Positions 35,237 through 44,220 of a DNA stretch of 64,000 bases are shown one piece after another. A program made the position numbers and the translations under genes. The notes beneath the pieces are model-generated. The model was given only the letters and a program-made list of their open reading frames with translations, was not told where the DNA came from and ran no database searches. This DNA is from Citrobacter tructae. GTDB taxonomy: Bacteria > Pseudomonadota > Gammaproteobacteria > Enterobacterales > Enterobacteriaceae. The DNA lies in assembly GCF_004684345.1 (NCBI RefSeq), contig NZ_CP038469.1, forward strand, positions 4,712,001-4,776,000. The letters are read 5' to 3'. How positions within the stretch are numbered: the first letter of the stretch is position 1; the number at the start of each line of letters is the position of its first letter.

Positions 35237-35277
35237 TTGATATATATCAAACGCCCTCCTCAAGTGATAACTAAAAT
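35237..35277 (+). promoter_or_regulatory. FNR site and -10 box of yfgF
   Basis: TTGATATATATCAA (35237-35250) is a perfect FNR palindrome (TTGAT-N4-ATCAA). TAAAAT at 35272-35277 is a good -10 box and predicts a start near 35284, which puts the FNR site at about -41, the class II activator position. yfgF would thus be switched on without oxygen. The leader of about 94 nt that follows contains small hairpins (CAGGT/ACCTG near 35320) but no riboswitch I recognise. The rest of the 349-bp yfgG-yfgF gap is AT-rich and non-coding. Confidence 0.75.
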
Positions 35278-35377
35278 CAACGAGTCATTGTGATGTGCTG
35301 TACATCGCAGCTTTAAAGTCAGGTGGGAAACCTGTCTGAATTCCCCTTCAGGATGTGAGGGACTCTACTGAGCATCT

Positions 35378-37648
35378 ATGAAAATTAATAAAAACTATAT
35401 TAGTATTAGAGATAAGTGGTGGGCATTACCCCTGATCTTACCTTCCTTGCTGCTACCCTTATTGAGCTGTGCGAATACTTACGCACATATTAGTACCGGT
35501 ACTGTTATTCTTTTTTATCTGCCTTTAGCGTTGATGATAAGCTTGATGCTTTTTTTTGGCTGGGCAGCCTTGCCAGGAATTGTTGTTGCTATTTCCTGGT
35601 ATAAATACTCGCAGGTTGGGTTGTACGAATCACTCTCAGTTATTGCGCACTTTGTGGTAACCATTGTGCTCAGTTGGGGTGGATATAAGGTATTTGCTCC
35701 CCGGCGCAACAATGTTGCCCATGGCGACTCACATCTGATGTTCCAACGTATATTTTGGCAGGTGTTCTGCCCGGCAACGTTGTTCCTGGTGCTCTTTCAG
35801 TTTGCTGCGTTTGTGGGGGTGTATGAGAGCAAATCTGGCATGACGGGTGTTATGCCATTTAATGTCAGTACGCTCATTAACTATCAGGCATTACTGGTAG
35901 GGAATCTCGTCGGCGTCCCGCTGTGCTATTTTATTATTCGTACCCTGCGCAATCCACTGCATCTGCGTGGCTATTTTTCTCAGTTAAAACTGCAGTTTGA
36001 TAGTAAAGTAACAAAAAAAGAGTTCATTATCTGGTTGATAATATTGACTACGTTAATGGTATTGCTGTGTATGCCATTAAATGAAAATAGCTCAATATTT
36101 AGCACTAATTATACATTGTCACTATTGCTACCTGTCATGTTATGGGGAGCAATGCGTTACGGTTATAGATTCATTTCGTTGATATGGGCGGTCGTACTTA
36201 TTACCGCGATTCATTATTATCAGCGTTATATTCCTTGGTATTCAGGCTACGATGCCCAGCTTACGATAACGTCGTCAAGTTACCTGGTTTTTTCTTTTAT
36301 TGTGAGTTATATGTCAGTACTGGCGACACGCCAGCGGATTGTCAGCGCTCGCGCCCGCCGCCTTGCTTATCTGGACCCCGTTGTTCACCTTCCCAACCTT
36401 CGTTCGTTAAACCGGTCGCTAAAAAGCGCTCCGTGGTCTGCACTCTGTTTTTTACGCGTGCCGGGCTTAGAACTGCTCGGGAAAAACTATGGTGTTATGC
36501 TGCGGATCCAGTACAAGCAGAAACTTTCTCAGTGGATAACTGAATTACTGGCACCGGATGAAAGTGTGTACCAGATGTCCGGGCACGATCTGGTCTTGCG
36601 TCTGAATACCGAGTCGCACCAGCAGCGCATCGAGTTGCTGGATAAGCATATTAAGCAATTTCGTTTCATCTGGGATGGTATGCCTTTACAGCCGCAGGTA
36701 GGGGTGAGCTATTGCTATGTTCGCTCTCCGGTGAACCATATATACCTGTTATTAGGTGAATTGAGTACGATTGCCGATCTCTCGCTTGCAACCAACGCAC
36801 CAGAAAATCTGCAACGTCGTGGTGCCGTACACTTACAGCGAGATCTGAAAGATAAAGTGGTGATGATGAACCGGCTACAGCAGGCGCTGGAGCACGATCG
36901 CTTTTTCCTGATGGCGCAGCCAATTTTGGGTGTGCGTGGGGATGTGTATCATGAAATCCTGCTGCGCTTGAAAGGGGATGACGATGAAATTATTACGCCA
37001 GATTGTTTTTTACCTGTCGCACATGAGTTTGGCTTGTCCTCCAGCATCGATCTGTGGGTGATTGAAAATACGTTGAAATATATGGCTCAGAATCAGGCAA
37101 GGATGCCTGCACGTCGCTTTGCCATCAATTTATCACCCACGTCAGTGTGCCGAGCCAGGTTGCCGACCGATATCGCTCAATTGCTGGAAAGGTATCAGAT
37201 AGAAGCGTGGCAGCTGGTATTTGAGGTAACGGAAAGCAATGCCTTAACCAATGCGGAACAGGCGCAGGCAACGCTGCTACAACTGCAGCTACTCGGTTGC
37301 CAGATTGCGATCGATGATTTTGGAACCGGTTATGCCAGCTATGCACGGCTGAAAAATGTGAGTGCCGATATTCTAAAAATTGACGGCAGCTTTATTCGTA
37401 ATATTGTTTCAAATAGCCTCGACTACCAAATTGTGGCGTCGATTTGTCACCTGGCGCGCATGAAAAGAATGATGGTGGTGGCGGAGTATGTCGAAAGTGA
37501 AGAGATACGCAGTGCGGTGATTTCTTTGGGAATTGATTACATGCAGGGCTATCTGATAGGCAAACCGATGCCGTTGAATGAGATTCTCGAAGAACAGGTG
37601 CCAGAAGCCCTGGCACCTGCTGAAGACTCACGCGGCGATATCGGGTGA
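35378..37648 (+). CDS. yfgF: Membrane cyclic-di-GMP phosphodiesterase YfgF
   Basis: A 756-residue sensor enzyme. The N-terminal half (about 1-310) holds a MASE1-type membrane domain with eight or more hydrophobic segments. A degenerate GGDEF domain follows (about 330-480): the signature reads SGHDLVL, so cyclase activity is not expected. The C-terminal EAL domain (about 500-735) keeps the catalytic motifs EILLRL, NLSPTS, FEVTES, DDFGTGYASYARL and KIDGSFIRNI. E. coli YfgF hydrolyses c-di-GMP and matters under anaerobiosis. Its 3' end overlaps the convergent ppx by 21 bp. Confidence 0.95.
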   Translation: MKINKNYISIRDKWWALPLILPSLLLPLLSCANTYAHISTGTVILFYLPLALMISLMLFFGWAALPGIVVAISWYKYSQVGLYESLSVIAHFVVTIVLSWGGYKVFAPRRNNVAHGDSHLMFQRIFWQVFCPATLFLVLFQFAAFVGVYESKSGMTGVMPFNVSTLINYQALLVGNLVGVPLCYFIIRTLRNPLHLRGYFSQLKLQFDSKVTKKEFIIWLIILTTLMVLLCMPLNENSSIFSTNYTLSLLLPVMLWGAMRYGYRFISLIWAVVLITAIHYYQRYIPWYSGYDAQLTITSSSYLVFSFIVSYMSVLATRQRIVSARARRLAYLDPVVHLPNLRSLNRSLKSAPWSALCFLRVPGLELLGKNYGVMLRIQYKQKLSQWITELLAPDESVYQMSGHDLVLRLNTESHQQRIELLDKHIKQFRFIWDGMPLQPQVGVSYCYVRSPVNHIYLLLGELSTIADLSLATNAPENLQRRGAVHLQRDLKDKVVMMNRLQQALEHDRFFLMAQPILGVRGDVYHEILLRLKGDDDEIITPDCFLPVAHEFGLSSSIDLWVIENTLKYMAQNQARMPARRFAINLSPTSVCRARLPTDIAQLLERYQIEAWQLVFEVTESNALTNAEQAQATLLQLQLLGCQIAIDDFGTGYASYARLKNVSADILKIDGSFIRNIVSNSLDYQIVASICHLARMKRMMVVAEYVESEEIRSAVISLGIDYMQGYLIGKPMPLNEILEEQVPEALAPAEDSRGDIG

Positions 37649-39169
37649 GCTTTCTTCTTCAATTTTAAGCCGCCAGCCCGTTACGCCTTCCCAGTATTGC
37701 TGCTCTTTTTCCAGATCGAGCAATACCAGCGCGTTCTGGCTGAACCAGTCGTGCGGGAAGCGTAAGGTCCAGTGGCTCTCGTCCGTAATCAGCGTGAGCG
37801 TCGGTGGCGTTGTCGTCGCCTGACGCTGATTATTCAGCAAGACGCCCAGACGCAATAACTGGATGAGCGGCAGGAACTGCTTCTTCTTGAACAGCGTAAA
37901 GCGAGGGAGATCGTCCAGCTTAATTGCTTTGCGATGATAACGAACCAATGTCGCCATCATTAGCTGCTGTTCCTGGTTAAAACCGGGTAAGTCGCTGTTT
38001 TGTAAAATATAGGCAGAATGGCGATGCAAACCGCTGTGGTTGATGTTCAGCCCAACTTCATGCAGCATCGCGGCCCATTTGAGTAACGCTTCCAGCTGCG
38101 GGTTTGCCAGTTTCGGCTGCTGCGCATGCCACTGGTCGTACATTTGCATGGTGGTTTCCAGTACGCGTCGCGCCTGTTCGCTGTCGATGTTGTACTGGTT
38201 CGCCAGGCTGCTGGCGGTACGACTGCGCACGTCCTGGTGACGAAAGCGGCCTTCCATTTCATACAGCACGCCTTCACGAAGCGCACCATCAGAAAGTCGA
38301 AGTTCACGAATAGCCAGTGCATCAAAAACGCCGCACAGGATAGCCAGGCCAGGGACAAATACCGCCTTTCGTTCCTCGGACAGCCCCGGCATACTGAGCG
38401 CTGCAAAAGAGGTGTGCTTCAGGACTTCACTGGTCAGCATTTCCAGGCGTTCGGGTGTGATGAAACCATCTTTCTCACCCATCTCCAGCAGCACCTCGTG
38501 CGCTGCTTTGATAGTACCAGAGGCACCTAGAGCCACGTTCCAGCCCTGAATACGAAACTGCCAGGTTAAGGTTTCCAGCTTCTGTGCCGCCGCCATACGG
38601 GCGCGCTGGAAGTTTTCCCGGTTGATAATGCCGCCCGGGAAATACATTTGGGCAAAGCTGACGCAGCCCATCCGACGGCTTTCGACCAGTTTGGGTTCGA
38701 AATCTTCACCGATCACCAGTTCGGTGGAACCACCACCGATGTCGATCACCAGCTTACGGCCTTTCTCCGGCTGGGTATGTTCAACGCCCATAAAAATCAG
38801 TCGAGCTTCTTCGTTACCGGAAATAATTTCAATCGGGTAGGGGATGACCTTTTCCGCGCGCTTGAGAAAATCGGTGGCGTTTAGCGCCTGACGCAGCGTA
38901 TGGGTTCCCACAATACAGACGCTTGATGGGGGAAAGCCCTGCAGACGTTCCGCGAACAATGACAAACAGCTTAACCCGCGCTCCATGGCTTCTTCGCTCA
39001 GCTTATTGTCTTCGCCGAGTCCATCTGCCAGATGTACGCGTTGTTTCAGCCGCCCGATAATTTGCATTGCTCCATCAACCACGCGGGCAATAACCATATG
39101 GAAACTGTTTGAACCAAGGTCGACCGCAGCAAACTCCTGCGGTCGTGGTGACTTGTCGTGTATTGGCAT
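37628..39169 (-). CDS. ppx: Exopolyphosphatase
   Basis: A 513-residue enzyme that removes terminal phosphates from polyphosphate and also acts on pppGpp. It belongs to the actin-like ASKHA fold: AAVDLGSNSFHMVIARV near the N-terminus and VIDIGGGSTELVIGE are the phosphate-binding loops; an HD-like C-terminal domain follows (LHEVGLNINHSGLHRHS). The start at 39169 (MPIHDKSPRPQEFAAVD) is the family start, four bases after the ppk stop, so the two are coupled. Ends overlapping yfgF. Confidence 0.97.
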   Translation of the reverse strand: MPIHDKSPRPQEFAAVDLGSNSFHMVIARVVDGAMQIIGRLKQRVHLADGLGEDNKLSEEAMERGLSCLSLFAERLQGFPPSSVCIVGTHTLRQALNATDFLKRAEKVIPYPIEIISGNEEARLIFMGVEHTQPEKGRKLVIDIGGGSTELVIGEDFEPKLVESRRMGCVSFAQMYFPGGIINRENFQRARMAAAQKLETLTWQFRIQGWNVALGASGTIKAAHEVLLEMGEKDGFITPERLEMLTSEVLKHTSFAALSMPGLSEERKAVFVPGLAILCGVFDALAIRELRLSDGALREGVLYEMEGRFRHQDVRSRTASSLANQYNIDSEQARRVLETTMQMYDQWHAQQPKLANPQLEALLKWAAMLHEVGLNINHSGLHRHSAYILQNSDLPGFNQEQQLMMATLVRYHRKAIKLDDLPRFTLFKKKQFLPLIQLLRLGVLLNNQRQATTTPPTLTLITDESHWTLRFPHDWFSQNALVLLDLEKEQQYWEGVTGWRLKIEEESSPDIAA

Positions 39170-39173
39170 ATCT

Positions 39174-41240
39174 TTAGTCAGGTTGCTCGAGTGATTTGAT
39201 GTAGTCATAAATCGCCAATTGTGACTGAACCTTACGGCGGTTTCCTCGTGGCACGTAGCGATTACTCAGTTCTTTATCTATGTAACGGGCTTTTACCGTA
39301 TCGCTGAACAGGATCTCGATAATATCCAGTACGCGTTGCTTGAGGTGTGGATCCAGCAGCGGCGTGGCCACCTCAATACGATAATCAATGTTTCGCGTCA
39401 TCCAGTCCGCAGAGGACAGGTACACCTGTTTATCGCCACCGTTCTCGAAGATATAGACCCGGTCATGTTCAAGGTAGCGGTCAACGATGCTGATAACGCG
39501 AATGTTGTCACTGATGCCTTCCAGATTGGGGATCAGGGAGCACATGCCACGGATCAGCAAATTAACCGGCACGCCCGAACTGGACGCCGCATAGAGGCGG
39601 TCAACGAGACCCTTATCGACCAGGTTATTCAGTTTTAACGTAATGCCGGAAGAGCGTCCTTGCTGCGCATTGGCGATCTCTTTGTCAATCATCGCGTACA
39701 GCAGACGCCGTGAGTTCTGCGGTGAGACCAGCAGATAATCGAAAGTCACCGGGCGATAGGGGTTTTCGATAAAGTTGAACACCCGACGTACTTCGTTGGT
39801 AATGCGCGAATCGGCGGTCAGCAACGAGTAGTCGGTGTACAACCGCGCCGTTTTTTCGTTGAAGTTCCCGGTACCGATATGGGCGTAGCGTACAACCTCA
39901 TCGCCTTCTTTACGCGAGATAAGGAACAGCTTGGCGTGAATTTTCAGACCCGGTGCGGAGAAGATGACATGAACGCCCGCTTCGGTCAGACGCTTGGCCC
40001 AGTGAATGTTGGCTTCTTCATCGAAGCGCGCCTGCAGCTCCACGACCACGGTCACTTTTTTACTGTTGTGAGCAGCATGGATCATCGCGTCGATGATACG
40101 GGAGTCTTTTGCCACGCGGTAAATGTTGATTTTTATTGCCAGTACGCTCGGGTCAAACGAGGCCTGACGCAGCAGTTCAAGTACGTGTTCAAAAGTATGA
40201 TACGGATAATAGAGCAGCACATCGCGCTCGCGGATCGCATCGAATCCGTTACGGAATTTCTCGTTATCAAACCAGATATGGCGGAGGCGAGGCAGCGGCT
40301 TGTTCACCAGGTTGGCTTTGCCAACGTTGGGGAAATTAATAAAGTCTTTAAAGTTATGGTAACGCCCGCCGGGGACGATTGAATCGTAGCGGGAGATCGT
40401 CAGTTTTTCACGCAGGACTTCGACCAGTGCATTGGGCATATCACGCTGATAGACAAAGCGCACAGGCTCCGCAGTCAGGCGCTGCTTCAGGCTGGACGAC
40501 ATGAGCTCCATCAGACTGGATTCCATCTCGTGCACCAAATCATATTCGGCGTCGCGGGTCATTTTCATCGAATAAGCGTTCAGCGTATCGTAATCAAAGA
40601 ACCCTTTGAAAATGTCATCAAGGCAATAACGCAAGATGTTGTCTAGCAGGATCATCGGTTTGCGGCGGCGCGGAGTTTCCGGTGGCAGATTCACAAAACG
40701 GGGAACTTTGTCGGAAGGAATTTCCAGCAGCGCATAGCGAATGGTATCACCGCGAATGATCTCCACGGCCAGATAGGTATAGTCATCTTTCAGAAACTGG
40801 ACTAAATCAGTCTCGCGGTTAATCAAGATCGGCGTAATGTGCTGGCGCAGATATTGCTTGAAGTAATGACGTAACCAGCTCTGTTGATTCACAGACAGCT
40901 GGCGCTCGTTGATTAAGAATATTTGATTGCGCGCCATCTCCAGCAGTAATTCATTGTACAGGCCGTCGAATTCCTGATCGGCTTTCAGCACGCGGGCCTG
41001 GATTTTGCCTAACAGGTGGCGGGAGTGAGAGTTAGAACCCTGCTCTTCGCTAATAATGATGCGGCGTTTAAGTTCGGCAAAACGAACTTTATAAAACTCG
41101 TCGAGGTTATTGGAATAGATGCCTAGAAAGCGCATCCGTTCAATCAACGGGTTTGATTTATCAGCAGCTTCCTGCAGGACGCGTTCGTTGAATGCTAACC
41201 AGCTCAGTTCTTTCTCGATGTATAGCTTTTCCTGACCCAT
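39174..41240 (-). CDS. ppk: Polyphosphate kinase
   Basis: A 688-residue membrane-associated kinase that makes long polyphosphate chains from ATP. Four PPK1 domains are seen; the phospholipase-D-like C-terminal part holds the autophosphorylated histidine in GLKIHAKLFLISR and HIGTGNFNEKTARLYTDYS. The start is set at ATG 41240 (MGQEKLYIEKELSWL), the start used for E. coli PPK. A GTG two codons upstream (41246) has GGAG at better spacing and would add Met-Val. First gene of ppk-ppx; both synthesis and breakdown of polyphosphate sit in one operon. Confidence 0.97.
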   Translation of the reverse strand: MGQEKLYIEKELSWLAFNERVLQEAADKSNPLIERMRFLGIYSNNLDEFYKVRFAELKRRIIISEEQGSNSHSRHLLGKIQARVLKADQEFDGLYNELLLEMARNQIFLINERQLSVNQQSWLRHYFKQYLRQHITPILINRETDLVQFLKDDYTYLAVEIIRGDTIRYALLEIPSDKVPRFVNLPPETPRRRKPMILLDNILRYCLDDIFKGFFDYDTLNAYSMKMTRDAEYDLVHEMESSLMELMSSSLKQRLTAEPVRFVYQRDMPNALVEVLREKLTISRYDSIVPGGRYHNFKDFINFPNVGKANLVNKPLPRLRHIWFDNEKFRNGFDAIRERDVLLYYPYHTFEHVLELLRQASFDPSVLAIKINIYRVAKDSRIIDAMIHAAHNSKKVTVVVELQARFDEEANIHWAKRLTEAGVHVIFSAPGLKIHAKLFLISRKEGDEVVRYAHIGTGNFNEKTARLYTDYSLLTADSRITNEVRRVFNFIENPYRPVTFDYLLVSPQNSRRLLYAMIDKEIANAQQGRSSGITLKLNNLVDKGLVDRLYAASSSGVPVNLLIRGMCSLIPNLEGISDNIRVISIVDRYLEHDRVYIFENGGDKQVYLSSADWMTRNIDYRIEVATPLLDPHLKQRVLDIIEILFSDTVKARYIDKELSNRYVPRGNRRKVQSQLAIYDYIKSLEQPD

Positions 41241-41422
41241 TACCACTTTTACTCCGTTTCATTCACGGGACACTACATGATCATTATGGCGAGCATTGCT
41301 CTCAGATGTCCAACTGTGCCAGAAAGATATGACAATAAACCGTCTGATAGCAAAGAGAAAGGGGGAGAGACGTACCGTAGTTCGGATAAGACATTGATGT
41401 CTGCCATCCGGCAATCAGGTGC

Positions 41423-41450
41423 TGCAATGCCGGATAGTTCCGGCATTGCA
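41423..41450. repeat. Perfect 12-bp hairpin beyond purN
   Basis: TGCAATGCCGGA and TCCGGCATTGCA form a perfect 12-bp stem with the loop TAGT, 7 bp after the purN stop. A CATCCGGCAATC motif lies next to it. It is REP-like in sequence. No T run is present on either strand, so a 3' end stabiliser or REP is more likely than a standard terminator. Confidence 0.75.
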
Positions 41451-41456
41451 GATTTG

Positions 41457-42101
41457 TCAGTCGTGATCGGCCGCATAGCCTTGTGGTGAGAGGCGATTAC
41501 CGTCCAGCCAGGCTGCGTTATCGTGCATTTTCAGGCGACCATCGATAAACCAGCTGACCACCAGCGGATAGATGGCATGTTCCTGCGCCTGCACGCGGGC
41601 CGTCACGTCATCTTCGCTATCGCCGTCAAACACCGGTACTTTCGCCTGGAGAATAACCGGCCCACCATCCAGTTCATCAGTGACAAAATGAACGGAGGTC
41701 CCGTGCTCTTCATCGCCGTTTTCCAGCACCTGGCGATGCGTATGCAGGCCGGGGTATTTGGGCAACAGAGAGGGGTGGATATTCAGCAAACGACCGGCGT
41801 AGTGGGCAACAAACGCCGGGCTGAGGATGCGCATATACCCGGCCAGCACGACGACATCAGGTGCATAGGCATCAATTTCTTGTATCAGTTGGCGATCGAA
41901 TGCGTCACGGCTGGTAAATTGGCCAGCTTCCAGCGAATGAGCCGGAATACCGGCTTCTTGCGCACGTTCAAGGCCGAACGCGTCGGCCTTGTTACTGAAT
42001 ACTGCGCGTACGGTGCCATTGATTTTTTTGTGTTTGCAGGCGTCGATTATCGCCTGCAAATTGCTTCCGTTGCCGGAAATGAGCACCACAATGTTTTTCA
42101 T
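41457..42101 (-). CDS. purN: Phosphoribosylglycinamide formyltransferase (PurN)
   Basis: A 214-residue enzyme that formylates GAR using 10-formyl-tetrahydrofolate, the third step of purine synthesis. N-terminal Rossmann-like fold with the phosphate loop ISGNGSNLQ; the active-site Asn/His are in LNIHPSLLPKYPGLH and the Asp in VTDELDGGP. Its ATG overlaps the purM stop as ATGA, so translation is coupled. PurM-PurN is a PurR-controlled pair. Confidence 0.97.
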   Translation of the reverse strand: MKNIVVLISGNGSNLQAIIDACKHKKINGTVRAVFSNKADAFGLERAQEAGIPAHSLEAGQFTSRDAFDRQLIQEIDAYAPDVVVLAGYMRILSPAFVAHYAGRLLNIHPSLLPKYPGLHTHRQVLENGDEEHGTSVHFVTDELDGGPVILQAKVPVFDGDSEDDVTARVQAQEHAIYPLVVSWFIDGRLKMHDNAAWLDGNRLSPQGYAADHD

Positions 42102-43135
42102 TCAATGACCACACGCTGTTCGGAATCAGATGCTTTGATGATACCGATTCTCCACGCGTTTTCACCTTTTGCATTCAGCAGGGCGAGGGCATTTTCCACT
42201 TCTGCTTCCGGCAGGGCGATAATCATGCCTACGCCGCAGTTGAAGGTGCGATACATCTCATGCTGGCTGACGTTACCCGCCGCTTGCAGCCAGTTAAAGA
42301 CGGCTGGCCACTGCCATGAGGATTCGTTGATCACCGCCTGGGTGTTATCTGGCAGGACGCGCGGGATATTTTCCCAGAAACCACCGCCGGTCAGGTGTGC
42401 AATAGCATGCACATCAACCTTCTCGATCAGTTCCAGAATTGATTTCACATAAATGCGGGTTGGTGCCAGCAGGTGATCGGCCAGTGATTTACCATCCAGT
42501 TCGGTTGTTTCCGGGTCGCAGCCGCTGACTTCAACGATCTTACGCACCAGAGAATAACCGTTGGAATGCGGGCCGCTGGAACCCAGCGCAATCAGCACAT
42601 CGCCATCAGCCACTTTTGAGCCGTCGATGATTTCTGATTTCTCGACCACGCCAACGCAGAAACCGGCCACGTCATAATCTTCACCGTGATACATCCCCGG
42701 CATTTCAGCGGTCTCGCCACCGACCAGCGCACAGCCGGACTGCAGGCAACCTTCGGCAATACCGTTAATCACGCTGGCTGCGGTATCGACGTCCAGTTTG
42801 CCCGTGGCGTAGTAGTCGAGGAAAAACAGCGGCTCAGCACCCTGAACCACGAGGTCGTTGACGCACATCGCCACCAGGTCAATGCCGATGGTATCGTGGC
42901 GCTTCAGATCCATCGCCAGACGCAGTTTTGTTCCTACGCCGTCAGTGCCGGAAACCAGTACCGGTTCACGATATTTTTGCGGCAATGCGCACAGCGCACC
43001 GAAGCCACCCAAACCACCCATAACTTCCGGGCGGCGGGTTTTCTTTACTACGCCTTTGATTCGATCGACCAGAGCATTCCCTGCGTCAATATCAACACCG
43101 GCATCTTTGTAGCTAAGAGAGGTTTTATCGGTCAC
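42098..43135 (-). CDS. purM: Phosphoribosylformylglycinamidine cyclo-ligase (AIR synthetase)
   Basis: A 345-residue ATP-dependent ligase forming AIR, the fifth purine step. PurM-family motifs are VSGTDGVGTKLRLA, GIDLVAMCVNDLVVQGAEP and GGETAEMPGMY. Two GTG codons could start it; 43135 (TDKTSLSYKDAGVDIDAGN next) is chosen because GGGGA lies eight bases upstream and it matches the E. coli length; GTG 43150 lacks a ribosome site. The gene is divergent from upp across a 448-bp region with PurR and FNR sites. Confidence 0.96.
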   Translation of the reverse strand: MTDKTSLSYKDAGVDIDAGNALVDRIKGVVKKTRRPEVMGGLGGFGALCALPQKYREPVLVSGTDGVGTKLRLAMDLKRHDTIGIDLVAMCVNDLVVQGAEPLFFLDYYATGKLDVDTAASVINGIAEGCLQSGCALVGGETAEMPGMYHGEDYDVAGFCVGVVEKSEIIDGSKVADGDVLIALGSSGPHSNGYSLVRKIVEVSGCDPETTELDGKSLADHLLAPTRIYVKSILELIEKVDVHAIAHLTGGGFWENIPRVLPDNTQAVINESSWQWPAVFNWLQAAGNVSQHEMYRTFNCGVGMIIALPEAEVENALALLNAKGENAWRIGIIKASDSEQRVVIE

Positions 43136-43198
43136 TGCCTGGTTCCCCACGTGTTTACTTGCAGTAAAAGTTAAATTCGGCGCAATTCTAACAGGGAA

Positions 43199-43214
43199 AG
43201 CAAACGTTTGCGAG
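43199..43214. promoter_or_regulatory. PurR operator of purMN
   Basis: AGCAAACGTTTGCGAG contains the perfect palindromic core GCAAACGTTTGC of the PurR box, 64 bp upstream of the purM start codon. The rest of the purM-upp gap (43136-43583) holds an FNR-like box, the upp promoter and no coding frame. Confidence 0.9.
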
Positions 43215-43480
43215 TCTGCTCTGTATCGACTTTTTTCTGTCGGTTTTTTCAGCGTTTTACGTCATTGTTACGCGCCGTTGGGCGGCATTGGCTTCGTATC
43301 AGCCTAAAATAATGGCGGCGGCGGAGCATTAGCACGTGCGCCTAAGAAATCTTTTTTAGGGTATCAATGCACCACTCAGGGTAACGATAAATTTTTATAA
43401 AATACAATGTGCTGATAATCATCTAAGCCAATCATATGGGGCGTGTTTTATACTCATATTCCAGACGTAAATGACTTTGG

Positions 43481-43494
43481 TTGATCCATATCAA
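43481..43494. promoter_or_regulatory. FNR-like palindrome upstream of upp
   Basis: TTGATCCATATCAA is a perfect TTGAT-N4-ATCAA palindrome. Its centre lies about 53 bp upstream of the predicted upp start, which is not the standard activator position. Whether FNR binds here is unknown. Confidence 0.5.
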
Positions 43495-43506
43495 GCGTAT
43501 GCAGTG

Positions 43507-43549
43507 TTGCGCCAGAGAGGAAAAGCGGTATAATCCGGCGATTTTTTTT
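43507..43549 (+). promoter_or_regulatory. upp promoter with initial T tract for UTP-sensing
   Basis: TTGCGC (43507-43512), a 16-bp spacer and a perfect TATAAT (43529-43534) make the promoter. The transcript should start at G43540 or A43541 and immediately read a run of eight T (43542-43549). In E. coli a long T tract in the first transcribed bases of upp makes polymerase slip when UTP is high, adding U residues and aborting. The same sequence is present here. Confidence 0.8.
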
Positions 43550-43583
43550 GTGGTTGCCACTCGTCTGAGGAAAGGAGAAGAGT

Positions 43584-44210
43584 ATGAAGATCGTGGAAGT
43601 CAAACACCCACTCGTCAAACACAAGCTGGGATTGATGCGTGAAAACGACATCAGCACTAAACGCTTTCGTGAACTCGCCTCGGAAGTTGGCAGTCTGCTG
43701 ACTTATGAAGCAACCGCTGGTCTGGAAACCGAAAAGGTGACCATTGAGGGCTGGAACGGTCCGGTTGAAGTTGACCAAATTAAAGGTAAAAAAATTACCG
43801 TTGTGCCGATCCTGCGTGCGGGTCTGGGCATGATGGAAGGCGTCCTGGAAAACGTCCCGAGTGCGCGTATCAGCGTTGTCGGTATGTATCGTAACGAAGA
43901 GACGCTGGAGCCAGTTCCGTACTTCCAGAAATTGGTTTCTAACATCGATGAGCGTATGGCGCTGATCGTTGACCCGATGCTGGCAACCGGCGGTTCCGTT
44001 ATCGCCACTATTGATCTGCTGAAAAACGCAGGCTGCAGCAGCATTAAAGTGCTGGTCCTGGTTGCGGCGCCGGAAGGTATCGCCGCACTGGAAAAAGCGC
44101 ACCCGGATGTTGAGCTGTATACCGCATCTATCGACCAGGGGCTGAACGAGCACGGATACATTATTCCGGGACTCGGCGATGCCGGCGATAAGATTTTTGG
44201 TACCAAGTAA
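43584..44210 (+). CDS. upp: Uracil phosphoribosyltransferase
   Basis: A 208-residue salvage enzyme that makes UMP from uracil and PRPP. The PRPP-binding loop is VDPMLATGGSVIATI, and the uracil site is near YIIPGLGDAGDKIFGTK at the C-terminus. A strong ribosome site (AAAGGAGAAGAGT) precedes the ATG. It is transcribed with uraA, the uracil importer, through a hairpin between them. Confidence 0.98.
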   Translation: MKIVEVKHPLVKHKLGLMRENDISTKRFRELASEVGSLLTYEATAGLETEKVTIEGWNGPVEVDQIKGKKITVVPILRAGLGMMEGVLENVPSARISVVGMYRNEETLEPVPYFQKLVSNIDERMALIVDPMLATGGSVIATIDLLKNAGCSSIKVLVLVAAPEGIAALEKAHPDVELYTASIDQGLNEHGYIIPGLGDAGDKIFGTK

Positions 44211-44220
44211 ATGAATAAAT

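Noticed and set aside
35284..35377. yfgF leader as a c-di-GMP riboswitch
   Set aside because: It has small hairpins only; I cannot match the conserved core of a known c-di-GMP aptamer.
41523..42452. 309-codon plus-strand frame over purN and purM
   Set aside because: Antisense to two well-supported genes; no domain.
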